A stretch of 64,000 nucleotides of DNA from DATKDP01 sp035546335. Lineage in GTDB: Bacteria > Acidobacteriota > Thermoanaerobaculia > Gp7-AA8. The translations under genes were made by a program, and so were the position numbers. The notes below the pieces were generated by a model, which made no database searches, was not told the DNA's origin, and was given only the letters and a program-made list of their open reading frames with translations. Numbering within the stretch: position 1 is the stretch's first letter; each line of letters opens with the position of its first letter. The DNA is taken from the NCBI GenBank assembly GCA_035546335.1, contig DATKDP010000056.1, positions 124,001-188,000 on the forward strand, in the 5' to 3' direction. This document shows positions 1 through 7,307 of the stretch, one piece after another.

Positions 1-83
1 TTCGTCCCTACGAAGAGCACGGCAAGGGTGCTCTCGCCTCTCGCCTCTCGTCTCTCGCCTCTCAGGCGCTGGACGCCCGCTCT
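1..83. repeat. Repeat-rich window edge: fragment of arm A, CTCTCGC microsatellite, fragment of core B
   Basis: Bases 1-13 match the outer end of the dispersed arm A repeat seen at 46225-46237. Bases 31-64 are a short tandem array built on CTCTCGC. Bases 71-83 (GGACGCCCGCTCT) match core B, found also near 1160, 46115 and 50850. The same A and B modules sit together around 46.1 kb and 48.5 kb, so this may be the remnant of a third composite element cut by the window edge. No gene seen here. Confidence 0.55.
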
Positions 84-87
84 GGGT

Positions 88-984
88 CTAGGATGACGAG
101 GCTTCCAGACCCGATCGGTTCGCTTCTCGCTCGTCGTCTTTCGCCTCGGAATTCAGTCGCACGTACCGCACCGAGCACTCCGCGAATCCCTCGCATCGAA
201 TGCAGTAGCGATCCTCATGCTCCGGCTTGTAGTCGGCGGGAGGACAGATGTTGACGCCGGGCACGATCTCCGGCTGGATCGTCGTGATGAGCGCATCGAT
301 CCGTCCGCGATCGCCACTGACGAGCGCCTCCTTCATGGTTCGGAATCGCTCGAGATTTGCGTCGCCGCCATCCTCCGCCTCACCGGAGGCCGGTTCGACG
401 GGCTTGAAGGCCGGCCGTGGTCTGGCGATTCGAATGCGCCGGAATCGGAGATAGTAGACGAGGTAGGTGATCGCCGATCCTCCGAACGCAGCGATGCCGA
501 TCGGACTGCGTCCCAGCACCTGAAGGATCAGATATCCGACTCCGATGTAGGCGAGCCATTTGACCTTCACCGGCAGAATGAAGAAGAGATAGAACACCTG
601 GTCGGGGACCATGGTCGCAAAGATGAAGAGAAGGGGAAAGCTGATGAAGAAGGAGCCGAGCAGCGGCGTTCCGAGAACCAGAGCGACGGCTGCCGATCCG
701 ACGACGGACAGCAAAATGAAGAGAACAAAATTCCGCGTCCCATACTCTTCCTCGACCGCACTTCCCATGATGTAGAGGATGAGCAGATTGAAAAAGAGTG
801 CGATGGGCCCCGACTGCAGGAAGGGATAGGTGAAGAGGCGCCAGAATTCGCCCCCCAGGAACCGGCTTGCTTCGAAGGCGAAGAGAAACTGATACTTCTG
901 AGCATCCTGGATCTGAAAGAAATAAAAAGCGATCGTCAGGAACAGAAGAATGTAGATCGAATTCAGATTCTCTCGATAGCGCAT
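88..984 (-). CDS. Rhomboid-fold membrane protein, probably catalytically inactive
   Basis: 298-residue integral membrane protein with about six hydrophobic segments between residues 8 and 185 and a soluble C-terminal tail. The order of segments, the FRLFTYPFLQ-like stretch after TM1 and the VKVKWLA stretch resemble rhomboid intramembrane proteases. The usual GxSG serine motif is replaced by FFISFPL, and the TM6 histidine position reads AAFGGS, so the Ser-His dyad is not intact. The tail holds four cysteines (IC...YCIRC...C) that could bind metal. The start is the ATG before RYRENLN; upstream codons are repeat-derived. It lies downstream of the DUF192 gene after a 293-bp repeat-bearing gap. 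It may bind or chaperone membrane proteins rather than cut them (inference). Confidence 0.7.
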   Translation of the reverse strand: MRYRENLNSIYILLFLTIAFYFFQIQDAQKYQFLFAFEASRFLGGEFWRLFTYPFLQSGPIALFFNLLILYIMGSAVEEEYGTRNFVLFILLSVVGSAAVALVLGTPLLGSFFISFPLLFIFATMVPDQVFYLFFILPVKVKWLAYIGVGYLILQVLGRSPIGIAAFGGSAITYLVYYLRFRRIRIARPRPAFKPVEPASGEAEDGGDANLERFRTMKEALVSGDRGRIDALITTIQPEIVPGVNICPPADYKPEHEDRYCIRCEGFAECSVRYVRLNSEAKDDEREANRSGLEASSS

Positions 985-1133
985 CTCGGATTCCGGGCGA
1001 ATGGATGGGCTGCGCATCCCGCTCTCTCGGGAGCGCTTCCAGGGCGCCGCTCGTCTGGGCAACAGATGCGGCGCTCTCGAAAGTCCCATCGGGAGTGATT
1101 CCGGCGCGTGCGCATTGCCCAGCACGTCGTCGG

Positions 1134-1238
1134 TTCGCGCGCGTCACAGGAGCGGGCGCGGGACGCCCGCTCTCCCCGACGGTCGGCGACATCTTCGCGC
1201 GCGTCACAGGGGCGGGCGCGGGACGCCCGCTCTCCCCG
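1134..1238. repeat. Two direct copies of core B repeat, 60-bp period
   Basis: Bases 1134-1178 and 1194-1238 are near-identical 45-bp copies differing by A/G near the start of the GC-rich part. Each holds the inverted pair GCGGGCGCGGG / CGCCCGC. Core B also occurs at 46102-46130, 48516-48540 (opposite orientation) and 50831-50866. The copies fill most of the 985-1277 gap; I see no other gene there. Confidence 0.8.
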
Positions 1239-1277
1239 GGCCGGCGTCGCCGCTCACGACGCAGCGACACCGTCTCG

Positions 1278-1784
1278 TCAACGGACCTCGAGCGCCTGGA
1301 CCGCGTGAAACTTCACGCCCTTTCCCGCAGCCACACCGTGCTCGCGGGCAGCACCAGCGCGCAGTTCGAGCACGTAACGCGCAGCGGCGCGCGGCGCATA
1401 GCTGGGGCACGGGTCTGCGCGACACGGCGGTACGTGCTCCGCGACATCGACGATGGCCAACGTCTCGTCGATCCAGATGATGTCGAGGGGGATCATCGTG
1501 TTCTTCATCCAGAAGGGATAAATGTCCGTCGCGGGGAAGAGGAACAGCATGCCTCGTCCCTCGGGCACACTTTCGCGATACATCAATCCCTGTTGCCGCA
1601 TCGCCTCGTCGGCCGCGATCTCGACCGCGATCGGCGTTCCGTCCGGCAACACCACGGTCGGAACATCCCGGTTCGTCTGCGGAGGGGCGGGAGCCGCCGG
1701 AGGCGGCTCGGTGCCGCGACCCGGCTGGCAGCCGGCGAGCAGCATCGCCGTCACGATCGTGATCGAGGCGCACAGAGGAGTCAT
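1278..1784 (-). CDS. DUF192 family lipoprotein
   Basis: 168-residue protein with an N-terminal hydrophobic segment and lipobox AMLLAGC, so probably a lipoprotein exposed in the periplasm. The body carries the DUF192 hallmarks: an RxxGLMYR-like stretch (MRQQGLMYRESVPEGRGML), FWMKNTMIPLDIIWID, and a C-terminal VLELRAG segment. The biochemical role of DUF192 is not established. The ATG at 1784 follows the stop of the upstream regulator by one base (TGACATGA pattern); an in-frame GTG at 1793 overlapping that stop is an alternative. Translational coupling to the regulator is likely. Confidence 0.85.
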   Translation of the reverse strand: MTPLCASITIVTAMLLAGCQPGRGTEPPPAAPAPPQTNRDVPTVVLPDGTPIAVEIAADEAMRQQGLMYRESVPEGRGMLFLFPATDIYPFWMKNTMIPLDIIWIDETLAIVDVAEHVPPCRADPCPSYAPRAAARYVLELRAGAAREHGVAAGKGVKFHAVQALEVR

Positions 1785-1785
1785 G

Positions 1786-3153
1786 TCAGTCACGAGCGAT
1801 CAGGTCATACTTCTTAGCGTAGTAGCGAAAGGAGCGGAAGGACATCTTCAGCAATTCCGCAGCCTGAGTCTGAACGCCGTTGGACCGCTCGAGAGCCTTG
1901 AGCATGAGACTCTTGCCGATATCCTCGAGATGCTTTTCGAGACTGAGTCCGCCCTCGGGCAGATCGAACGAGCTGTCCGGGATCTCGAAGCCGAGCAGAA
2001 CAGCTTCGGGAAGGCTCTTGGTCGTCAGCACGTCCGAAGGCTCGAGGGCGATGGTCCGCTCGATGATGTTCTCCAGCTCTCGCACATTGCCCGGCCAGGG
2101 ATACTTTTCCAGCGCCCTCATGGCCTCGGCCGAAATGCGTTTCGTCGGCACATCCATCTTCTTGCAGAACTTGGCGATGAAATGGTCGGCCAGCAGCGGA
2201 ATGTCCTCCTTCCTGCGCCGCAGGGAGGGGAGCTCGATGGGGATCACATTGATGCGATAGAACAGATCCTCCCGAAACATTCCCTTCTGAATCCCATCGG
2301 CAAGGTCGCTGTTCGTGGCGGCGATCACACGCACATCCACCTGCACCTCTTCGTTGCCCCCGACCTTGCGTACTATTTGATCCTGCAGTACCCGCAGGAG
2401 CTTGATCTGCATCGCCGTCGACATCTCACCGATCTCGTCGAGAAAAATCGTCCCGAGGTGCGCCTCCTGAAACAGTCCCTTTTTCTCTCGAATCGCACCG
2501 GTGAAGGCGCCGCGCTCGTGCCCGAACAGCTCCGACTCGAGAAGCGTCTCCGGAAGAGCCCCACAGTTGATCGACACGAACTTCCCACGCCGCCCGGAGT
2601 TGTAGTGAATTGCCCGGGCAATCAGCTCTTTCCCCGTTCCCGACTCTCCGGAGATCAGAACGGTCGAGCTCGTCCCGGCGATTCTGGAAACGATCGAAAA
2701 AACCTCCTGCATCTTCCGGCTCTTTCCGATGATGTTCGAGAACGTGAACCGCTCCTCGAGTGCCGTGCGCAGATGAATGTTCTCGTCCTCGAGCTCGCGA
2801 TGCTCCACCGCTTTCCGGACGATGATCTTCAGCTCTTCGATGTCGAACGGTTTGGCGATGTAGTCGAACGCGCCCGCCTTCAACGCTTCGACCGCCGTCT
2901 TCGTCGACGTGTGAGCGGTGATCATGATGACGGCCACCGAGGGGTTCGTGCTCTTCACGCTGCGAAGCAGATCGATTCCACTGCCGTCAGGCATCATGAG
3001 ATCGCAGAGAATCAGTTCGGGCTCGTTTCGCTGGACGATCTCGCGGGCCTCGGCGAGTGAAGACGCACACTCGACGCGACAGCCATCGTCCTCGAACACG
3101 ATCTGCAGAAAATCACGGAGTGACGCTTCGTCGTCGACGATCAGAAGATTCAA
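1786..3153 (-). CDS. Sigma-54-dependent response regulator, PilR/NtrC type
   Basis: 455-residue three-domain regulator. A receiver domain (about 1-120; LLIVDDEAS, phospho-acceptor in LILCDLMMPDG, and the conserved lysine in YIAKPFD) is followed by an AAA+ domain (about 140-375) with Walker A GESGTGKE, the sigma-54 contact loop GAFTGA, and Walker B IFLDEIGEM. A C-terminal Fis-type helix-turn-helix ends SFRSFRYYAKKYDL, which is closer to PilR than to NtrC. The chosen start is TTG 3153, giving MNLLIVDDE; it has GAGG upstream and a perfect TATAAT 21 nt before it. Longer starts would add non-homologous sequence. No sensor kinase is adjacent. Targets are unknown; prepilin-like genes occur at 46.3 kb. 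Confidence 0.92.
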   Translation of the reverse strand: MNLLIVDDEASLRDFLQIVFEDDGCRVECASSLAEAREIVQRNEPELILCDLMMPDGSGIDLLRSVKSTNPSVAVIMITAHTSTKTAVEALKAGAFDYIAKPFDIEELKIIVRKAVEHRELEDENIHLRTALEERFTFSNIIGKSRKMQEVFSIVSRIAGTSSTVLISGESGTGKELIARAIHYNSGRRGKFVSINCGALPETLLESELFGHERGAFTGAIREKKGLFQEAHLGTIFLDEIGEMSTAMQIKLLRVLQDQIVRKVGGNEEVQVDVRVIAATNSDLADGIQKGMFREDLFYRINVIPIELPSLRRRKEDIPLLADHFIAKFCKKMDVPTKRISAEAMRALEKYPWPGNVRELENIIERTIALEPSDVLTTKSLPEAVLLGFEIPDSSFDLPEGGLSLEKHLEDIGKSLMLKALERSNGVQTQAAELLKMSFRSFRYYAKKYDLIARD

Positions 3154-3174
3154 TGGTCTCGGACCTCGGAAACA

Positions 3175-3180
3175 ATTATA
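3175..3180 (-). promoter_or_regulatory. Putative -10 box for the PilR-like regulator
   Basis: On the minus strand the hexamer reads TATAAT exactly, 21 nt before TTG 3153. That predicts a leader of roughly 15 nt containing GAGG. No convincing -35 box is present at 16-18 bp. The AT-rich patch lies between divergent genes, so it could also serve the plus-strand gene at 3244. Confidence 0.4.
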
Positions 3181-3243
3181 TTTCACGTTACCATCAACAT
3201 CGGTCGGGGCGCCTGGTCCTCGATCGGGGAAGTGCAAACGAAA

Positions 3244-4809
3244 ATGCGCCTCACGAACAGGAACCGCTGCACCCCACACGGGACGGCCTTCCGTCCGGTC
3301 GGACCGCGAGGCGTCATCTTTTTTCTGCTGGCCACAGCCATTTCTCTGCCCGCCCGCACCGACGATGACTTCTCTCTCGTCATCAGCTCCTCGTCGGCCA
3401 GAGCAGGCACTGTCACCGACGTTTTCGTCACGCTCGATGGAGATGCGCGCCCTGCCGCTCTCGCCTTCGTTCTCGAATATGACGCAGGAATGCTCTTCGC
3501 CGACCCCGAGTCGGTCACCCTGCTCGCGGGATCGGAGTTCCGGCTGTCGGTTTTTGCGCTCGCTCCGGGACGGCTGGGAATCGTTCTCTACGATCCGCGT
3601 CCGCCCATCTCGACGCTCCCGGCGGGAGACATCGTGAGGCTTCGTTTCTCGATCCTGCCCGGCGGCGCAGGCTTCGCTCGCGTCGCAATCGCGGCCGACC
3701 CTCCGCCGAACGCTTCAGATTCGTCGGAGCGGCTTCTTCGAGCAGGCCTGCCAGCGAACCGGATCTCGGGGATCACCATCACTCCACTGCGACCCGAGCT
3801 CCTCGTCTCGCCGCTGCGGCTCGACTTCGGATCCATTCCGACGGAAACATCAGTCACGAAACAGATCGTTCTCGCCAACATCGGAGAAGCACCCCTCGCC
3901 GTCGAGAGGATTCATCTCGACGATGAAGGCGCACCGTTCGTGCTCGGGCCCCTCCCCCCACTGCCGCTCGTTCTGGGCGCCGGCGAGAGCATGGCGATCG
4001 ACGTCAGCCTGGCGGCTGAGATCGAGGGAAGTTTCGCTGCGCACCTGGTGATCGAGCATGACGGATCACCTCCCCGATCGGTCACGATTCCCATCCTGGC
4101 AACGACCACCACAGGTTCCGGTCATGTCCATTCGACGCGCCTGGTGATTCCGGTCGTGACTCGCATGAAAGTCACCGACAGCTCACTCTGGCGCAGCACG
4201 CTGACACTCCACAATGACGGAGCTGCTCCGGCTTCGATTCGGCTCACGTTTCGTCCCGGCACTTCGGATGCGCTTCTCCGAGAGCTGCTCGTCGAGCCGG
4301 GCCACACGCGCGGGCACGATGACCTCCTCTCGGAGCTGTTCGAACTGGAGGGAGGGATCGGTCCGCTTCTGGTCGAAGCATCGTCGCCCGATGTCGTCGT
4401 TCGCAGCGCAGCCGTCCGCGACGATGGCGAGGAAGGGACCATCAGCCAGCAGATACCGACGCTCCAATGGAGCGAGCTGTTACGAAGTGGGGAGCGGGGC
4501 GTCCTCACAGGGCTGGAACGATCGATCTCGAAGGAGACCAGGATCGCGCTGATCAACTTTTCGTCCGCAGCGATCACCCTGCGGCTCGATGTTCTTCTCG
4601 CGGACGGGACATCCGCGGGTCTCGTCGACTACACCGTGGAGGGAGGGGAGTTTGTCCCCATGGTCGACGTTTTCGACAGGCTCGACATCGACGATGCAAA
4701 GAACGTCACCGTGGTGGTGACTTCGCGCTCCCCGAACGCGACTTTCTTTGCTTACGCCTCGACGCTCGATCTCAGGAGCGGCGCTCCGCTGTTTCAGCCG
4801 GTCCGGTGA
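3244..4809 (+). CDS. Secreted protein with cohesin-like N-terminal domain
   Basis: 521 residues. An N-terminal signal peptide follows a basic stretch (GVIFFLLATAISLPA). Residues ~30-160 look like a cohesin-type beta-sandwich (VISSSSARAGTVTDVFVTL, then the repeated hydrophobic strands of an LEYDAGML-type fold). Residues ~185-290 resemble an ASPM/SPD-2/Hydin-type immunoglobulin-like domain (LDFGSIPTETSVTKQIVLANIGEAPL, written here in pieces). The last ~210 residues are beta-rich and unrecognised, and resemble proteins that tell of extracellular adhesion or matrix roles. ATG 3244 is preferred, with GTG 3232 possible. It is divergent from the PilR-like regulator, 90 bp apart. Function unknown; exported location is well supported. 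Confidence 0.8.
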   Translation: MRLTNRNRCTPHGTAFRPVGPRGVIFFLLATAISLPARTDDDFSLVISSSSARAGTVTDVFVTLDGDARPAALAFVLEYDAGMLFADPESVTLLAGSEFRLSVFALAPGRLGIVLYDPRPPISTLPAGDIVRLRFSILPGGAGFARVAIAADPPPNASDSSERLLRAGLPANRISGITITPLRPELLVSPLRLDFGSIPTETSVTKQIVLANIGEAPLAVERIHLDDEGAPFVLGPLPPLPLVLGAGESMAIDVSLAAEIEGSFAAHLVIEHDGSPPRSVTIPILATTTTGSGHVHSTRLVIPVVTRMKVTDSSLWRSTLTLHNDGAAPASIRLTFRPGTSDALLRELLVEPGHTRGHDDLLSELFELEGGIGPLLVEASSPDVVVRSAAVRDDGEEGTISQQIPTLQWSELLRSGERGVLTGLERSISKETRIALINFSSAAITLRLDVLLADGTSAGLVDYTVEGGEFVPMVDVFDRLDIDDAKNVTVVVTSRSPNATFFAYASTLDLRSGAPLFQPVR

Positions 4810-4840
4810 ACGGATCCGTGCCGGCGGGCGGCCTCCGCCG

Positions 4841-5476
4841 TCATCGAGTCGCCGCGGCGCGGCCGTTTCCGTCCGGCAATCGCCGTTCGATCGCATCCCA
4901 GTCGATGTTCGAGAAGAACGCCTCGATGTACTTCGGCCGGTCGGATGGCGAATAGTCGAGCAGATACGCATGCTCCCATACATCCATCACCAGGATGGGG
5001 GAAAAGCCGGCGACATTGCCGATCTGATGCTCGCCGACCCAGTGATTCGAAAGGGCCTCGTTCGCCGGATTCCGGAAGCAGATCGCCCAGCCCACCCCCC
5101 GCATCGTGCCGACGCTGGCGAAATCGGCCTTCCAGACCTCGTAGGAAGGGAAGCTCGATTCGATCGCCCGCCGGAAGGACGAGCCTCGATCGGGCTCGCC
5201 GCCTCCCTGCCGTTTCATGTTCTCGAAGTAATACTCGTGCAGAACCATCCCGTTGTACTCGAATCCCAGCCGGCGCGTGAGCTCGGAGTAGGCGGGCATC
5301 TCTTCCTGATCGACGTTTCCGTCGCTCACCAGCTCGGCGATGCGCGCGGTGAGGTCGTTGGTTGCTTTCACGTAGCCTTCGTAGAGCTTGAAGTGCATCT
5401 CGAGTGTCTGATCGGAGATTCCCTGCAAACCATCGAGATCGAACGAGCGGGATTTGTAGACGGTCTGAACACCCAT
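4841..5476 (-). CDS. sodB: Fe/Mn superoxide dismutase
   Basis: 211-residue cytoplasmic enzyme converting superoxide to peroxide and oxygen. Family landmarks are present: LEMHFKLYEGY (first His ligand), MVLHEYYFENM (second His), and DVWEHAYLLDY, which supplies the Asp and last His ligands. The ATG at 5476 has a near-perfect Shine-Dalgarno (GGAGGTGATC) directly upstream. It is the last gene of a minus-strand set, 14 bp after the metallophosphoesterase. The sequence does not let me separate Fe from Mn use. No signal peptide is visible. Confidence 0.93.
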   Translation of the reverse strand: MGVQTVYKSRSFDLDGLQGISDQTLEMHFKLYEGYVKATNDLTARIAELVSDGNVDQEEMPAYSELTRRLGFEYNGMVLHEYYFENMKRQGGGEPDRGSSFRRAIESSFPSYEVWKADFASVGTMRGVGWAICFRNPANEALSNHWVGEHQIGNVAGFSPILVMDVWEHAYLLDYSPSDRPKYIEAFFSNIDWDAIERRLPDGNGRAAATR

Positions 5477-5490
5477 GATCACCTCCGGAT

Positions 5491-6294
5491 TCAACGTGAT
5501 TGCACGGCCACGCCCCCCCTGCTCGATTCGCCGACTGCCGCGGACTGCGGTTCGCCCGCCGGCAGGGTCTGAAGCTCGATGACGCGGATTGGAATGCGAT
5601 CGGGAAACTCTTTCTGGAGCAGTTGCAGGCAGACGTTGTACACCGGAATTCCCGATTTGGTCTTCCCTTCGAGGCTGCCGTGATGCGCATGCCCATGGAA
5701 TACGGCGGTCGCGCGGTAACGGATCAGGGGCTCCTCGAGACGACTCGATCCGAGAAACGGAACGATCTCCGGCGGCTCTCCGACGACCGTCCCCTGGATC
5801 GGGGAGTAATGCAGCAGGACGACCCGATTCTCGGTGCGCAGCCCGGCGAGGGCACGCTCGAGCTTGAGAGCCTCGTTGATCGCCTCCTGAACGAAGTTTT
5901 TGATCGCCGCTTCTCCCCATGGTGAGAGCGATCGACGACCGAATCCCCCCGCGAATCCCTTGGCGCCCGCGAAACCGATTCCCCGCACTTCGACCGCGTC
6001 GCCGTCGAGAATGGTGACACCGGCGTCGGTCAGAATGCGAACGACCTCCTCCTCCTGGCCCGCTTCATGATCGTGATTGCCGAGCACGGCGAGCATCGGA
6101 ACCTTGACATTCTTCAGATCCTGCGCGAGCAGTCGCGCCTCCTCCGGGAGCCCGTAATCCGTCATGTCGCCGCAAAGAAGAAGAATGTCCGCATGCTCGC
6201 TGACCTGCGTGAAGAGCGGATTCAGCATTCCACCCGAGGTCTTCCGGTAATGCAGGTCGCCGACGGCACCGATCCGAATCGTATTCGCGGCCAC
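5491..6294 (-). CDS. Calcineurin-like metallophosphoesterase
   Basis: 267-residue phosphoesterase with all five metal motifs in order: GDLHY (near residue 12), GDMTDYG, GNHDHE, HYSP and GHAHHG. This pattern fits the class III calcineurin-like family that hydrolyses phosphate mono- or diesters; the substrate cannot be told. The GTG start at 6294 is one base after the TGA of the upstream nucleotidyltransferase, with GAGG overlapping the junction, so the two are translationally linked. Soluble and cytoplasmic by sequence. Confidence 0.88.
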   Translation of the reverse strand: MAANTIRIGAVGDLHYRKTSGGMLNPLFTQVSEHADILLLCGDMTDYGLPEEARLLAQDLKNVKVPMLAVLGNHDHEAGQEEEVVRILTDAGVTILDGDAVEVRGIGFAGAKGFAGGFGRRSLSPWGEAAIKNFVQEAINEALKLERALAGLRTENRVVLLHYSPIQGTVVGEPPEIVPFLGSSRLEEPLIRYRATAVFHGHAHHGSLEGKTKSGIPVYNVCLQLLQKEFPDRIPIRVIELQTLPAGEPQSAAVGESSRGGVAVQSR

Positions 6295-6295
6295 C

Positions 6296-7096
6296 TCAGG
6301 TCTCTCCCTGGATCATGGCCGTCCAATAGGCAACGTCTTCCGGCGACATCGTCCCGATTGGTTGAAGGCGTGCATCCTTGTAGCCGCAGCGACCGATGTC
6401 CGCGATGTATTGCGCGCGTGAGAGCAGCGTGCCGAAACAGATCTTTTCCCCGGGTGATGGCGCAGGATCGCGCCTCAGCTCGACCAGCAGCCCGTCCATG
6501 ACCTCTTCCGGGATGTTGTCCCTCAGGTCGGGATAGATGAATCCGAACAGGATCAGATGCGCAAGGAGAAGGCGAGGAAACGGCGCAAAGCGAGCGAGCA
6601 GCCGATTCCAGTCGAGCGTCCGGCCGCACGCCTTGATCAGGTGCGCCACATCCGCACCATCGAAACGTTCACGCTCCATGATGAACGCCTTCGACCAGAT
6701 CATCTCCTCGGGCGGACAGAGCGTGACCGGAATTCCGAGGACTTCGCCCACGACCGCATGCTCGAACCACTGGTCATCCACCAGGGCGATGCCGTTGCCG
6801 GCGCCATAGATGAGGTCGATGAACTCGTCTCCGGCGTAGGCCTTGCCGAGCCAGTGCGGGAAGAGCATCTTGGTCCGAAATCCGGCGTCGGCGAGACGCT
6901 CGAGGGCAGGCTCGAGATCCTGCTGGCGGAGAAAGATGTCGAAGTCCTTGGTATTGCGCGCGATCCCCGTATACCACTCGAAAGCGTAAGCACCGCCGAC
7001 GAGCAGATCGATCCCCGATTCGCCCAGGGCTCGAATGGCGTTTCGATAGATCTCCCTGGTGCTCTGCTCCAGTCCATTGTCGACCAGAAGTCCCAT
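6296..7096 (-). CDS. Minimal nucleotidyltransferase-fold protein (DUF6036-like)
   Basis: 266 residues. The N-terminal ~120 residues carry the polymerase-beta-like signature GGAYAFEWYTG followed by RNTKDFDIFL, giving the GG and DxD-type (DFD) residues expected of metal-dependent nucleotidyl transfer. An all-alpha C-terminal half (LLLAHLILFGFIYPDLR) follows. Such proteins are often annotated as antitoxin- or aminoglycoside-modification-like, but no toxin or HEPN partner is next to it. The ATG at 7096 is preceded by GGAGAGGAC. It heads a three-gene set with the metallophosphoesterase and sodB; a nucleotidyl-transfer/removal pairing is possible but unproven. Confidence 0.75.
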   Translation of the reverse strand: MGLLVDNGLEQSTREIYRNAIRALGESGIDLLVGGAYAFEWYTGIARNTKDFDIFLRQQDLEPALERLADAGFRTKMLFPHWLGKAYAGDEFIDLIYGAGNGIALVDDQWFEHAVVGEVLGIPVTLCPPEEMIWSKAFIMERERFDGADVAHLIKACGRTLDWNRLLARFAPFPRLLLAHLILFGFIYPDLRDNIPEEVMDGLLVELRRDPAPSPGEKICFGTLLSRAQYIADIGRCGYKDARLQPIGTMSPEDVAYWTAMIQGET

Positions 7097-7237
7097 AGAA
7101 GTCCTCTCCGGGGCCCTTGCGCGCCCGCTGCAAAGACCTCTGCGGCGGAGAATCGCTACCCGTCATTTGCACCTTCCATGCCGCGCTCTCGCGACCGGTT
7201 GGGCCGCACCCGTTGCACAGATGACACATGAAGGTGA

Positions 7238-7266
7238 TTGCATCTTCGGCGATCTGACGTTATGAA
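7238..7266 (+). promoter_or_regulatory. Putative sigma-70-type promoter for the M16 pair
   Basis: TTGCAT at 7238-7243 and TATGAA at 7261-7266 are separated by exactly 17 bp; each matches 4 of 6 consensus bases. Predicted start of transcription is near 7273, leaving a ~35-nt leader with AGGAG before ATG 7308. Supported only by pattern. Confidence 0.35.
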
Positions 7267-7307
7267 AGACGGCGCAGCTCGAAACTCTCGCCGACAGGAG
7301 CCAGCCG

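Noticed and set aside
6296..7096. Toxin-antitoxin antitoxin of the nucleotidyltransferase type
   Set aside because: No HEPN or AbiEii-like toxin gene adjoins it; the partners are a phosphoesterase and SOD.
7199..7219. Possible sigma-54 promoter (GG...GC) before the M16 genes
   Set aside because: The GG and GC elements are one or two bases out from the fixed spacing, and sigma-54 sites do not tolerate that. A sigma-70-like site at 7238-7266 fits better.
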